From positions 41,558,258 through 41,622,257 of the forward strand of contig CM042092.1 of NCBI GenBank assembly GCA_023512835.1: 64,000 bases of DNA, written 5' to 3'. A model generated the notes under the pieces. That model saw only the letters and a program-made list of their open reading frames with translations. It made no database searches and was not told the DNA's origin. Source of the DNA: Taxillus chinensis (lineage: Eukaryota; Streptophyta; Magnoliopsida; Santalales; Loranthaceae). Shown here piece by piece: positions 11,314 through 23,028 of this stretch (its first letter is position 1; each line of letters begins with the position of its first letter). The position numbers and the translations under genes were made by a program.

Positions 11314-13644
11314 GCTTGGGAGGTGAGGTTTATTCAAAGCTTAAGAGGCAGTACTATGCCTGAGAGGTAATATGATACCTAAAAGGTAATACTGTACGTA
11401 AGAAGTAAGGCAGGGCCTGAGGTAAATGGAAGTAGTGCCTAAGAGGAAATGTTAAGCCTGCAAGGCAACGTTTGGGATTACTTGCGAGGCTTTCTTTGTA
11501 TTCTAATGTGTGTATATGATTGAGTTGGGAGGTATCATATTACCCCTCAGGTAATATGATACCTGAGAAGTAAGACGGGGCCTGAGGTAAACAGAAATAG
11601 TGCCTAAGAGGAAATGTTGAGCCTGCGAGGCAATGTTTGGGATTACTTGGGAGGCTTTCTTTGTATTTTAATATGTGTATATTATTGAGTTGGTTATGTA
11701 TCTATAGCATTACATGTAATGACCCGTGTTTGGAATTGGAAGCAAATCCGTGTTTACATGTATGTATCTATGTGGGAAGCAAATCCATAGCATTGTGGTC
11801 AAATTCAAAGCATTGTGGTCAAATCCGAAGCATTGTGGTCTAGTCCAGATCTTCTCTTCATACGGAGTAAGGATCCAAGGGAACTCTTCATATGGAGTAA
11901 GGATCCCTTAGCACGGAACACGCCTTAGTAGCCCAGAGTAGTCTGTGGCATTGTTAACCCGGATTGAGTCGCAGCATCAGTAGTCCGGAGTAGCGGAGGT
12001 CGATGCATCTTGGACCACGTTGACCTTGGGTAGCATGTTGTCTTTACTATATATATATATTCTATATTTTCGGGAAAGGGAACCCTAGCTTCCGCAGAGA
12101 GAGAGAGAGAGTTCTTGGTGCGTTCGTTGCCACTGCGTTCTTGGAGAGACACCTTTGGAGAGAAGCAAGGAGGATCTTCCGATTCCAAATATTAATGCAA
12201 CCGAATTTGAGGTAGGGATTCTGTACCCTCAAAACTTATTCCAGGGTTGGACCTTAGAATTGCTGATTGATGTATATATAAATTCATATAGGTGTGATCT
12301 CTTATATGAATGTTGGCCTTTATGGGCATGTAATGCTTGTGTATGTTGATGAGTCTAGGGTCAGTGGGGCTTAAGGGCTCGTTTCGTGGTGTGGTCGTGT
12401 TTCGCGCGTATTAGTATCATGGTAGAATCTCGTGGAAAAACTGAGGAACTATAGGAGGGTTGTGGTTGGGAATTTATTATGTGAACTTGACCTTATTATG
12501 GCTTGTATGATGGGTGTTGAGTACATGTGTTATTGATGTGTTGTGGATATGCATTGTTATGTTGTGCTTGTAAGTGTGCTATGTGGAACTGTGGAGCCTA
12601 TCTGGCTGTGGTTATGATAGCCTGTGTGGTTGTGGAGCCTGTGTGGCTGTGGTTACGGTAGCCTGTATAGTTGTGGTTGTGGTAGCCTGTGTGGCTGTGG
12701 AGCCTATGTGGTTGTGGTTGTGGAAGCCTGTGTGGCTATGGAAATGGTTGTACGTGCCTTTGTGGTTTGTTTGTGTGTTGACATATTTATAAATGTTGAT
12801 TATAACCTGTTTATATATATTATTACCACGACACTGCACTTATGCACATTGTTATGTAGATGCTAGGAGCATGGGATGGGTTGGGGAGACATGATCCCTA
12901 CTGAGCTGTGGTTGCTCACCCCTCTTGCTGTGTCTTGTTTGTTTTCAGGAACCTACAAGCATTAGGTGGGAACACCAAGGTGGAAGACTGTGTTATCTGC
13001 TTTGTTGCTTTGTTTTATACTATTTTGTGGAACCATTGTAACCCCAACGGGAAATGATGTAAAAGACATTTGAGTTTAATAAAGATATATGATTCTGTCT
13101 TTGTGAATATCTATTGTGGATGTGTGTGATGTCCTATGTGGAACTATATTATCTTAACCCCTTATCCATCATGTGGGTAAAGGGGAGTTACGAACCGATT
13201 TCCTCGGCTTGGAAATTCAGTGTGTGACATCACATGAGCATATGCCTACACTAATTTATGAGTTAGGATGGGTCAAGGAGACATGATCCATATTGAGCTG
13301 TGGTTGCTCACCCCTCCTATCATGTTTTTATTTGCTTGTTTCATGTGCTTACAGGAGCTAGGAGGTTCACTAGAGGTGAAGACCGTGTGTGTATTTTGTT
13401 TGTTTTATTAGAATTGTAAAAACTATGGTGTAACCCCATGGGGGAAAGCATATATGTATGTGCGTTTGTATTGTGGATTGAAATGAGATTTCTGTATTCA
13501 TGTGCTATATGTGTGGTATGGATTAGGGACGACACTCGTGCTAAGGTCCCTTTCTCAGTGTTATCACCAACCCTTTGTCCCTTCGGGTGCGGGCATGGGG
13601 ATTCACTAATCGATTTCTGCGGGTCAGAAATCCGGGGCGTGACA
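11314..13644 (+). repeat. 5' LTR of element A, downstream part, with nested solo LTR
   Basis: Bases 11314-11714 align with about 28571-28800 of the 3' LTR (shared gcttgggaggtgaggtttat block and repeats of the type cctgagaggtaa). Bases 13230-13644 continue the same LTR (the tgagctgtggttgctcaccc block matches 28871-28888) to its end ccggggcgtgaca. The solo LTR 11715-13229 separates the two pieces. Confidence 0.75.
11715..13229 (+). mobile_element. Solo Ty3 LTR (TGTAATGACC family)
   Basis: A 1515-bp LTR starting TGTAATGACCCG and ending GTGTGACA, flanked by TTACA (11710-11714) and TCACA (13230-13234), a 5-bp duplication with one change. Element A's 3' LTR has gcattatatga at the empty site. It contains two tacggagtaagga-like words (about 11868 and 11896), a TATA-rich stretch (about 12047-12060), a GA tract, the gaggtagggattctg leader motif, and a gcctgtgtggctgtgg array (12595-12760). 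There is no internal region. Confidence 0.85.
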
Positions 13645-13646
13645 GA

Positions 13647-13658
13647 TGGTATCAGAGC
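13647..13658 (+). other. tRNA-iMet primer binding site of element A
   Basis: tggtatcagagc, an exact match to the standard plant initiator-tRNA primer site, begins two bases after the LTR end gaca (13641-13644). Confidence 0.9.
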
Positions 13659-13698
13659 CTGGTCTAGCCTAGGGTAGTGGGGTGCTTGACTACTCTTG

Positions 13699-15583
13699 TG
13701 TCACGCCCCGGATTTCCAACCGGAGGAAACCGGTACGTGACTCCCCTTTTACCCACACGAAAGGCAAAGGGGGTCAGGATACAAACCCCAAATATAACAT
13801 TTTAAACATCCACAACACATTCAAGAAAGTAATGTTCATAAAAGCAATCCACAATCCAAACCAGTCTTTATTATAAACAAATCCTCTTTTCAATCCATCC
13901 CCACTGGGGTTACATCAACTCCCATAAAATAACATAAATGAAAGGCAGTAAAGTAAATAAGGTCTTCCACCTTGGGGTCCCACCTAACGCCCGTATGTTC
14001 TTGAAAGAAGACACAACATAGAGGGAGGGGTGAGCAACCACAGCTCAGTAGGGATCATGTCTCCCCAACCCATCCCATGCTCCTAGCGTCTACATGAGGG
14101 TGTGTACAGGTGCAGTGTAGTGACAATAAGATATAAACAGGTTGTATTCCACAATCACACGGCATACACATATCCACAGCCATACATGCTTAGCCATATA
14201 GGCTAACATATCCACAGCCACTCAGGCTTAGCCACACGGGCTAACATATCCACAGCCACTCAGGCTTAGCCACACGGGCTAACATATCCACGGCCACTCA
14301 GGCTTAGCCACACGGGCTAACATACCCACAGCCATATAGGCTTAGCCACACGGGCTAACAGTTCCAGTCCCGGGCTTCCACAGCCACCGGGTTCCACAAA
14401 CACAGCTTACAAGGTCACACATGCATTAAACCAAACACGTAGCATACACACTTTGATAGGCATAATACCAAACACTTGGTCCGCACAGCCAATCAGGCAT
14501 AAAATCAAACACTTGACATGCAGAGTCTCACAGTATTTTACCAAATGCTTAACATGAATACATTCACAAACCCAGCCACACGGGCATATTATCAAACACA
14601 TACTAGGCATATTCACACAGACATATTCACATAGGCATTTTATCAAACACTTAATATGCACTCACCATCCAACACCAGAAAACATCAAAAACTGCCATTG
14701 AAGGCCAACATCCATATAGGAGATCACACCTATATGGATTACATATATATATATAAACAGGTATAATCCATAATCTGCCCTAGAACAGAGGAGGATTTAG
14801 GAAGAACAGAACCCCTACCTTAAAGCAGATCCTCCTTGCTCCCGCGCTAGACGCCGTCCTCCCCATGCAAGATGCTCCGGCAGCAACCAGCAGCTCCCCT
14901 TCCTTCCCTCTCTCTAGCTCTCTCTCTCTCTCTCTACGATGGCTGCAGCAACTGAAGAGAACCCTAAACCTAAAACAAGGTGTCTTCACCTCTTTATATA
15001 GACAACTCAAACCCCAAAACGACGTAGTTTTGATTAAATGAATCCCAGCATCAAAACGACGTAGTTTTGATGACAAACTACAACCTTTTTGCAACACACA
15101 GGACAAAGCACTCATAATTTCACCATGGTCCTTTAGCAAAAGAGGATCAGAACAACAAAACAAAGGTAATGGAGGCTGCATGTGAGAAAGCATTCTCACG
15201 TGCATTTTCACGGGCACCTCCAAATGCTCTAGAATTTCACCACAAGCCTTGGAACAACATCAGGAAGGCTCCCATGCAAAAATCTCCTTGCACGTGACAA
15301 AGCATTCTCATGTGCATTCTCACATGCACTCTCAATTGGGTTCAAACTTTGCCTCTTGCTTGCTTATCAACATACAAGATGATTAAGCCAAAGTGTGTGG
15401 AAAGAAAACTCCCTAAAACCCAACAATTTCCACCCAAAACGGCAAAACTGTGACTAACTCCTCACATCCCAAAAATGCGGGTCATTACATCCTCTCCCCC
15501 TTAAGACTTTTCATCCTCGAAAAGAAACAACATGCAAGGAAAACCACACAAGAAGTCACATCCCAAAAATGCGGGTCATTACA
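13699..15583 (-). mobile_element. Collapsed minus-strand Ty3 element: 5' LTR tip, 3' internal tip, full 3' LTR
   Basis: On the minus strand a full LTR runs 15489 to 13699 (TGTAATGACC to GGCGTGACA). Before it come a polypurine tract and stem-loop (15490-15524) and a short internal tail. The first ~28 bases of a second LTR copy follow (15556-15583), identical to the start of the full one. The target duplication TCTTG at 13694-13698 and 15584-15588 is perfect. Everything between the first ~28 bp of the 5' LTR and the last ~100 bp of the internal region has been deleted. The LTR carries two perfect palindromes (15014-15072), a TATA box (about 14990-15000), a CT/GA tract (about 14910-14937) and an array of ~37-bp units (about 14170-14360). 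Confidence 0.85.
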
Positions 15584-15588
15584 TCTTG

Positions 15589-15889
15589 AGACCTTTTGAG
15601 GGGTATAGAGGGATGTGCCTGATCAACATGGTCCTTTATGAGCCTCTTAGGTGTACTAGGGGTAATCAATTGTAGTGTAGTTGAGTATGCATGGATAGGC
15701 ACTAGTTTGCATTGACAATGTGAAACTAACTTTATGTGCTATATGTTACAATATGATGAACTGTGTAACAGTATAGATATATATGCCTGTGTGACAGCAT
15801 GTACATGTGCAGTGTGTAACTTGTGTGTGTTGGTGTAAGCTATATGAGATATGTGTGATTGCCTCTGTAATGGGGATGGAATAGAGATT
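15589..15889 (+). other. Untranslated leader of element A
   Basis: Continuation of the internal region after the minus-strand insertion. It shares the gatcaacatggtcctttatgag block with the leader of element C (about 3035-3052, catggtcctctttgaac). No long ORF. Confidence 0.5.
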
Positions 15890-17030
15890 CAACCTTTGTT
15901 TCTCTATGTAGTGAAAATGCTCTAAGGACAGTGCCGGAAACGTCTGGGGCAGTTGGTGATGAGCTTCCACCCATGTGGGACCAAATGCAAGGCAGTCCAC
16001 TAGGGGAAATTAGTTGTTGGCACAGCTTGTGGCCCAAGTGGAGGCGTTGAGGGAACGTATCGGAGACGAGGTTCGAAAAGCGGTGCGCCATGAGTTAGCA
16101 GCACAGTAGGTGGTTCCACCACCACCTCGAGAGGAGTCCTAGCATGAAGATAGGGTTCTGTGCAAGGCAGTGGCAACTCGACATGTTGATGAGGACGTGG
16201 TTATGAGGTTCCGAAAAGAACAACTGAGTAAGTTCCCGGGAGGAGGTGATCCAGTGGCTGCAAAGTACTATTTGAGACATATTGACCACCTATTCTCCTT
16301 TTTTCTACCACGAGAGGAGGACAAGGTGAGATTGGTAGTGAGACAATTGGAGGGTGAAGCCCTAGAGTGGTGGCTTAGTGTTGCTAAGAGCCGTGATGTG
16401 CAAATGATGCTGTGGGATGAGTTCCTTCAGTTATTCCATGATCAGTTCTTCCCGTAGTCCGTGCGGTGGCAAAAGAGGGAAGAGTTCACTAGTCTGAGAT
16501 AGGGGTTAAGGACAGTGTCAGAGTATGAGCAAGAGTTTAGAAACCTGAGTAGGTTCGCTCTAAAGACTATGGCGCAGGATGACCTTAAGGCCCACAAGTT
16601 TAACTTGTGTCTGAGGCCTACCCTCAAGCAGAGAGTTAAGGCGTTCCGTCGTAGGACATATTCAGAGATAGTGGAGACGTCCCGTATTGTTGAGAGGGGT
16701 GTCGACGAGGGGAGTTAGGCCCATCAGGGATGGCAGCTTTAGAGTGGATCTGATTCCAAGAGGCCCAAGACAAAGTTTGGGGGTAGTACTTTTGTAAGAG
16801 ATAGGGGTCAGGCCCGAGTGGTGCCAGCGAGCTCCCACCTTAGTGAGAGATAGGGGGTTCGATTGGCGGTCCATCGAGAGGTTGTTTGTGTTGTGTCAAT
16901 CCAGGACACTGGAAACAGGAGTGTCCCCAGAGACATTTGATATGCCACACTTGTGGCTAAGAGGGACATCTGAGTAGAGTGTACCATACCAGAGGCAGTA
17001 TGAGTGGTGCTAGAGGGTCAGCACTGAGTG
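15890..17030 (+). pseudogene. gag of element A
   Basis: The longest open piece, 16170-16457, encodes a retrotransposon gag core: FPGGGDPVAAKYYLRHIDHL, then LEGEALEWWLS. A TAG at 16456-16458 and another near 16500 interrupt it, both where Tekay proteins have Gln. The frame resumes at 16515-16718 (EYEQEFRNLSRFA, RRRTYSEIVE). A zinc-knuckle pair follows (about 16880-16985). The first is intact (CLCCVNPGHWKQEC). The second has a stop inside it and its last Cys read as Tyr. Gag would form the virus-like particle; this copy cannot. Confidence 0.8.
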
Positions 17031-17489
17031 TCTGAGGTGACACCCAGTTTAGAGCTCTAGAGGGGAAAGGCCGAGTCCATTGAATCACCCGTGGGTGGTA
17101 TCTACGAGGCACGACGGGTGTGTCACGAATGTATTCTCACCGTGGGTGATGTGGGGTTGTCCTTTGACTTCTATGTGATGCCTTTGAGGGCATTTGATTT
17201 GATTTTGCGCATGGATTGGTTGAGAGCCTTTCAAGCCACTATTGATTGCTATAGACGGTAGGTGTCTTTTGTAGCATTGACAGGGCTTCCTTGCACTTTG
17301 TTGGGTGAGTGGGATCACGAGACAAGTCGAGCTGGACCGATGGTGGAGCAGTGGGGCGCCATTACCCAAAGATTGGCAGCACTCACATTCGACGAGAGGA
17401 ATGTAGAGAAGAGAGTATGGCCAATGGTCGTGGACTAATTCCAAGATGTATTTCCATTGGAGTTGTGGAGCCTACCACCTGAGAGGGGT
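17031..17489 (+). pseudogene. Protease region of element A pol
   Basis: Reads CHECILTVGDVGLSFDFYVM, then LILRMDWLRAFQATIDC, the usual C-terminal end of a Ty3 aspartic protease before the linker to reverse transcriptase. The last residues before the insertion are LPPERG, which begin the conserved loop that resumes as ELLPGVGPISQ at 19014. Stops interrupt the frame. Confidence 0.7.
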
Positions 17490-17494
17490 ATTGA

Positions 17495-19008
17495 TAACGT
17501 GCATTTATGCCATTATTCTTGTATATATTTAGGGTAGTAAAGAGCATGTTTTGAGCCTAAATTGCACCATAATGCATAGATAATTGCTCTAACACCTAAG
17601 AAGATACTGTTTGCCTGTATATATGTGATTTTGAGCTGTTTTGGCAGGTTTTTAGGTAATTTTCTTCTCATGAACATTATCCAACTCACTCTATTTACCA
17701 AGAGGGAATTTCTAGCAAAACAGGGCAGCCTGAGGAGGCAGAAATAAAGTGCACGTGATATGGGACATTATCACGCGCAAGGGGATTAATGCATGCCTGC
17801 CTTCTACATGATTCAAGGAAGCTTTGGCTGAATTTCACATCATTTGGAGTTGCACGTGATATGGGGATATCACATACATTATCATGTGCAAGTCTGTGTT
17901 TGCACAGTCCCCTTTGTTTTGTGATTCTGATGACTTCTCCCTAAAGAACCTTGGCTTAATTTTGCTTGGTTTCAGTTATATTGTACTTTTGAGGTGGATT
18001 TTGGGTCATTAACCAAAACTACGTAGTTTCACTTCAGTGATGCCAGCTGGGAGCTAGGGCATATCTTTAGCTTCACTTGCAGCCCTATAAAAGGGGGAAG
18101 AACATCCCTTGCAGACTATCTTGGATGCCCTAGACAACATTGAAAACGCTGGGCTGAAGAACTACCTTGAAGGCCTGGATTGCTGCTTGAACTGAAGATC
18201 AGAGCTGGGGTTTGGATCTATCTTGCACCTGTTTCAAATGCTGTATTTGATGGAATTCTTTGTAAACTTCAGCATGTGTGAGTAGTTCTTTAATTCTAGG
18301 GGAGCAATGTAGCCCCCCTATGCTGTAATTCTCACTTTGGGTGAATTCTGGGTTGTTTATGTGAATCTTTGCATGTTTCAAGAATTTTATCTTCACTTCT
18401 ATAATCTGGAATGTGCACTTCTGGTTTTCTTAGTCCTAGTCTGGGACAGATCCTATGATTCTTGACATACACATGTTTAGTGTGACCATTATCCTTGCAT
18501 GTGTGTGATTTATTGGCTGTATAAGCTGCTGTAGTGATGACCATTCATGCAGTAAGCTCTTTGAAGGTCCGACAATGACCATTGCAGAACCTTGGTTGAT
18601 AGATAGCTTGCATCTCAAAAAAACAAACTCAAGAATACCTAAATTAGTAGAAACAGTGTAGGGTTGGTGAATTTGTGGCCCTAGATGCCTTCATACTAAA
18701 ATATCAAATCCAAAACAATCTCTACATCATTAATTTTCAGAACATTAAAAACATTAGTTTATAAATTTAAAAACACAAAAAAAAATGTAAGCTAAAACAT
18801 TTTCTAGGACTTGAGTAAATTGGTGATTTGATTAAAAACTGGAAAACTTGGTTAATCCCTCTAGGTTCAACCCCTTACATGCTGCTATGCTGAGTAGTAA
18901 ACATTAAGGGAACTAAAAAAAATATAATTTTGAAGAACAAATTCAACGATAATAGCTGAACTAATTTAGTATAGCTAAAAATTCTGTTCATGAGGTATAA
19001 AGCTTTGC
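17495..19008 (+). mobile_element. Solo-LTR-like insertion (~1.5 kb) between protease and reverse transcriptase
   Basis: An insert between two halves of a conserved pol loop, flanked by ATTGA at 17490-17494 and 19009-19013. It begins (T)TGATAACGTGCATTTATG and has a motif aaaactacgtagttt (about 18015-18029) before a TATA box ccctataaaaggggga (18083-18098). An A-rich 3' part (18610-19000) follows. The order suggests a Ty3 LTR, perhaps Tat/Athila-like, without internal region. The TG...CA ends do not fall exactly at the direct repeats, so the boundaries are uncertain by a few bases. Confidence 0.55.
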
Positions 19009-20178
19009 ATTGAGCTGCTACCGGGGGTAGGGCCTATCTCACAGGTGGCTTATCAGATTGAGCCTGTAGAGTTAAGGGAGCTACAAAAATAGCTAGAGGA
19101 GCTAGAGGGCAAGAGCTTTATTCGGCCAAGTACTTCGCCTTGGGGAGCACCAGTTCTTTTTGCCAAGAAGGTAGATGAGACATTGCGGTTATGTATTGAT
19201 TACCAAAAATTGAATCAAGTAACAATAAAGAACAAGTACGCATTGCCCCGAATAGATGATTTGTTTAATCAGTTGAGCGGGCCTTAGTGATTTTCAAAGA
19301 TAAATTTGAGGCTGGGGTATCATTAATTGATAGTCAGGAAGGAGGATATCCCCAAGACTGCTTTTTGGTGTCAATATTGACATTATGAGTGGTTGGTGAT
19401 GCCTTTTGGGCTCACTAATGCACCAGCGGTATTTATGCAGTTAATAAATTAGGTTCTTACTCCTTACTTGGATTCCTTTGTGGTGGTGTTCATCGATGAC
19501 ATCCTTGTGTACTCCAAGACCAGATTGGAGCATAAGGAGCATTTGGCTGTGGTATTGCAGACCTTGAGGGAGCATCAGTTATATGCTAAGTTTATTAAAT
19601 GTGATTTTTGGATGTAGGAGGTGCATTTCCTTGTCCATGTGGTATTAGTTGGAGGAGTTTGAGTGGACCTAGCTAAGATTGAGGTAGTGTCAGCATGGAG
19701 GACACTAGTGAATGTGTTTGAGATCAGGAGCTTTTTGGGCTTGGGAAGATATTATTGGCACTTTGTGGAGGGGTTCTCCCATTTTTCGGTGCCTCTGACA
19801 GCATTGACCTAGAAGGGGGTGAAATTTGAGTGGACTGACAAGTGTCAGCAGGCTTTTGAGACCTTGAAGGTCTGATTGACCACCACGCCAGTGTTGAGGC
19901 AACCATGAGAAGGGTTGCCTTCTGACGTGTATTATAATGCATCCAAAGTAGGCTTGGGGTGTGTGCTAATGTAGGAGCACAATGTGATTGTGTATGATTC
20001 GAGGCAGTTGAAACATCATGAGCTGAACTATCCCATGCATGATTTAGAGTTAGCCGCAGTGATTTTTGCCCTAAAGAGTTGACCACATTATCTTTTGGGG
20101 GATAGGTTCGTGGTGTATACAGACTATCAAAGTCTTCAGTATATCTTTACCCAGAAGGATTTGAACCTAAGGCAGTAT
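19009..20178 (+). pseudogene. Reverse transcriptase and RNase H of element A (first part)
   Basis: Ty3-type reverse transcriptase: [13 protein letters not shown] (about 19124), [20 protein letters not shown] (about 19190), then the catalytic [10 protein letters not shown] (FIDD at 19489-19500). Next come LRSFLGL-type and KFEWT connection segments and the RNase H segment FVVYTDYQSLQYIF (20107-20148). In-frame stops occur where the family has Gln or Arg (LQKxLEELEG, FWMxEVHF, LTxKGVKFEWT, KVxLTTTP). RNase H continues at 23029 after an insertion. Confidence 0.85.
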
Positions 20179-23028
20179 CTGTTGGACCCCATTTTTTCCG
20201 AGTTGGACATAATAACCCCATTTGTATATTTGTCTGCCAATTCCATATACCTTTTTGGACAAGTCCTCATGGATTCCCCACTACCAAGGAATGGTTTGGC
20301 GTTGATGTTAACCCCAATTTGCACAAGATGGATGTGTTGATGCAAACAGGGAAGCCCAAAATTGATAAACTCTGTTATAAGCCCCTGAAGTGCCCCAAGA
20401 CCAACGTCTGGTGATAGAGGACGAAATTTGGAGACTAACGCACTTGACCAAGCTCAATTCTAATTTAAAACAAAAAAGTTATGGCTAAAACAATTTTTGT
20501 TGAAAAAAGTCAAATTTACCAAAAGACGGTCAATGCCCCTAGTCAAACTGCATAAAAATGTGCATGTGAAAAATAGTCTGAAATGTCTCTTTAGGCAAAT
20601 ACGGGTCTTCCCAAGCAATCCCCAAAAGGTCGTCTATTTTTGCATTTTGGGTGGCGGTTAAAGGGTAATTGAAAAAAAAAAACTAAACTCGTAGCCTCGA
20701 AGCCCTGAAGCATGTCTTCGACCGAGGAAGCCTTCGAGTCTTCGAGGATTGACCTTCGAGGGTTGACCTTCGAACCTAAGATTAACCTTCAACCCTTTGA
20801 CCCTTGACCTTCGAGGGTTGACCTTCGACCATAAGATTAACCATCGACCTTCGACCCTGTCGACACTCCGACGTGCCGACACTTCGACCCTTGACCTTCG
20901 AGGGTTGACCTTCGACCCTTCACCCCTTAGCCCTTTGACCCGTTGACCGTTGACCACCGACCTTCGACCCTGCTAACACTCCGACCTGTCGACACTTCGA
21001 CCCTTGACCTTCGAGGGTTAACCTTTGACCCTTCGCCCCTTAGCCCATCAACCCGTTGACCGTTTACCATTGACCTTTGATCCACCGACCAGCCGACACT
21101 TCGACCGTTCCCGTTGACCGTTGACCTTTGACCTTCGACTCACCGACCTTTGACCCTACCGACACTCTGACCTGCCGACACTTGACCCTATTGGCCTTTG
21201 ATTTCTGCTGTTTGGCCTTATATCCGTGGTCGCTCTCCCACATTATTCACAGGACGCATTTTTATTAGCTGACAATTATTAGAGATGCTTTTCAATGCTT
21301 GTCAAACACATGTGCTCACAAAAGAACAAAAAAGCAATCACAAGCTGCCCCATTTTACGCACAGGTCGTCCAACCACTAGATAAAAGCCAGAATCTTGCA
21401 ATTAAAAATGTTGGCATTCATAATAGAGCAATAAATGCATAATAATGATGGTCCGGCCAAAGTGAGCCAACCCCTTTAAAATCGAGTTTTCTGTCCACGA
21501 AAGAAAAAAAGAACAATTCTGCCAAAAAAACAAAAAGGTTCTACTATTCTGTCATCTTCCAGTCTTCACATCCAATTCCCTGATCCCAAAAGAAGAGCAC
21601 CCAGATTTACGATCAAGCACTTTCCTTTCCCCTAGAGTCGTCACATCCAAAAAAAAATACCCAAGCTTTTCCCTTTGCTTCATCCAACTCTCTCCCTTTC
21701 CCAAGATCAAAATCAAAAAAAATCAAAAACTTTCCATATTCTCTCTCTTTCCCTACGAGTTCCCTTCCTAAAAACAAAGAAAAAAAACAAACAAAAAACT
21801 CCTTTTCTCACTTCTCTCTTGTATGGGTTCTCTTATCCAAATCCCAAATTCTTTCCCATTTCAAAAAAAAAGAAAAATATCTACCCTCTCCCACATTTTC
21901 TGCCCAAAGCCCAAAAAGAAAACAAAAAACTTTCCATCATCTTCTTTTAATTCTGTACACTATTGCAGTCTCCAAATCCTAGATGATTTCTGTCATTTGT
22001 ACTACGGAATTTGGTGATTCGGTAATTGGAGCAAGCGACTATCGGCGTGGACAAGATTCACACGACAATCCGGTGTTTGAAGCTCTAAAGTCGGTTCTAT
22101 ATTCATTTATTTATTATATTATTGTTTAGCTTATTCATGTTTACATTTGATGTAATTCCTAGTATTTTCCTGTATTTTGTTTCTTTTTATGTTGTTTGGT
22201 GTATGTTATATTTTCCTTGTATTTCCCTTTCTTCTAATATGTGTTGTATTTTCATTGTATTTGTTGTAAATGTGGTATGTTGTAATATGTAAAGTATAGT
22301 AAAAAAAATAGGAAAAAGAGGCCAAAAAAGGAAGGAAAAAGAAAAGAGAAGATGAGAAAAAAGAAGAAAAAAAAGAGAGTGGCCTTACTTTTATTTAGTT
22401 GTGGATGTCATGATCACACACTCCCCATTTATGTTGATACGTGCGTTCATTTATTTTGATATGCATTTTTAAGTTTTTAACATGTGTAGATTTGAAAAAA
22501 AGAGTTTTCAAAAATAAAAAAACAAAAAGAACAAAAAAAATATAAAAAATGAGAAACATTGGTAAAAAAACAAAACAAATAAAATAACCAAAACAACAAA
22601 AACAAAATAAATATTTTCAAACTAAAAACCAAAAAGATTTCATTTTCCACTTCAAACAAAAAACCAAAACTTTTAGGATTCCTTTTAGAAATTTAGGCTA
22701 AATCAATTTTAACCATAACTTTAACAAATAACTTATTTATTCTAGGAAACCCAACCCAATCGCAGCAGTAGAAACAAATAGGAAACCTCCTCTTCCAAAA
22801 ATAGATACTGAAAGGGCACTCTAGAGGTGTTAATCCTTCCCTACATGTAACCAACCCCCGAACCCTTCTCTGATAACGCAAACCACGCTTTAAACAACTC
22901 AAAGTAGAGGGTATCCAACTGTACCCCAAAAACAGTTGGTGGTGACTCTAAATTTCTCACCATTGGTTTAGTTTGAACTCACCCCAAACGAGCCTGGACG
23001 AAAACCAGTGATGAGAGCATTGATGGAT
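20179..23028 (+). mobile_element. Non-coding insertion (~2.85 kb) in RNase H of element A, probably a solo LTR
   Basis: The RNase H reading NLRQ stops making sense after about 20177 and resumes as IEYL near 23030. Both edges carry the word tatct, but I cannot fix exact boundaries. The insert starts tgttggaccccattttttcc. It has a TTGACC-rich array (20740-21195), an oligo-A/pyrimidine leader (21470-21930) and A-rich tracts (22290-22660). It ends in a cagttggtggtgactct block seen at the ends of some plant Ty3 LTRs. No gene is visible; the open frames at 21675-22017 are simple-sequence artefacts. Confidence 0.5.
20740..21195 (+). repeat. TTGACC-rich array (W-box core cluster)
   Basis: A degenerate tandem array built from words such as ccttcgagggttgacc. 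I count at least 19 TTGACC on the + strand in about 450 bases. TTGAC[C/T] is the core of the W-box bound by plant WRKY factors. Confidence 0.75.

Noticed and set aside
14407..14661. 84-codon Cys-rich minus-strand frame (repeated CL/IKCL words)
   Set aside because: Translation of short tandem repeats inside the minus-strand LTR; no family resemblance.
21675..22017. Open frames in an oligo-A and pyrimidine-rich stretch
   Set aside because: Lys/Pro/Phe/Ser-rich low-complexity products within a non-coding insertion.
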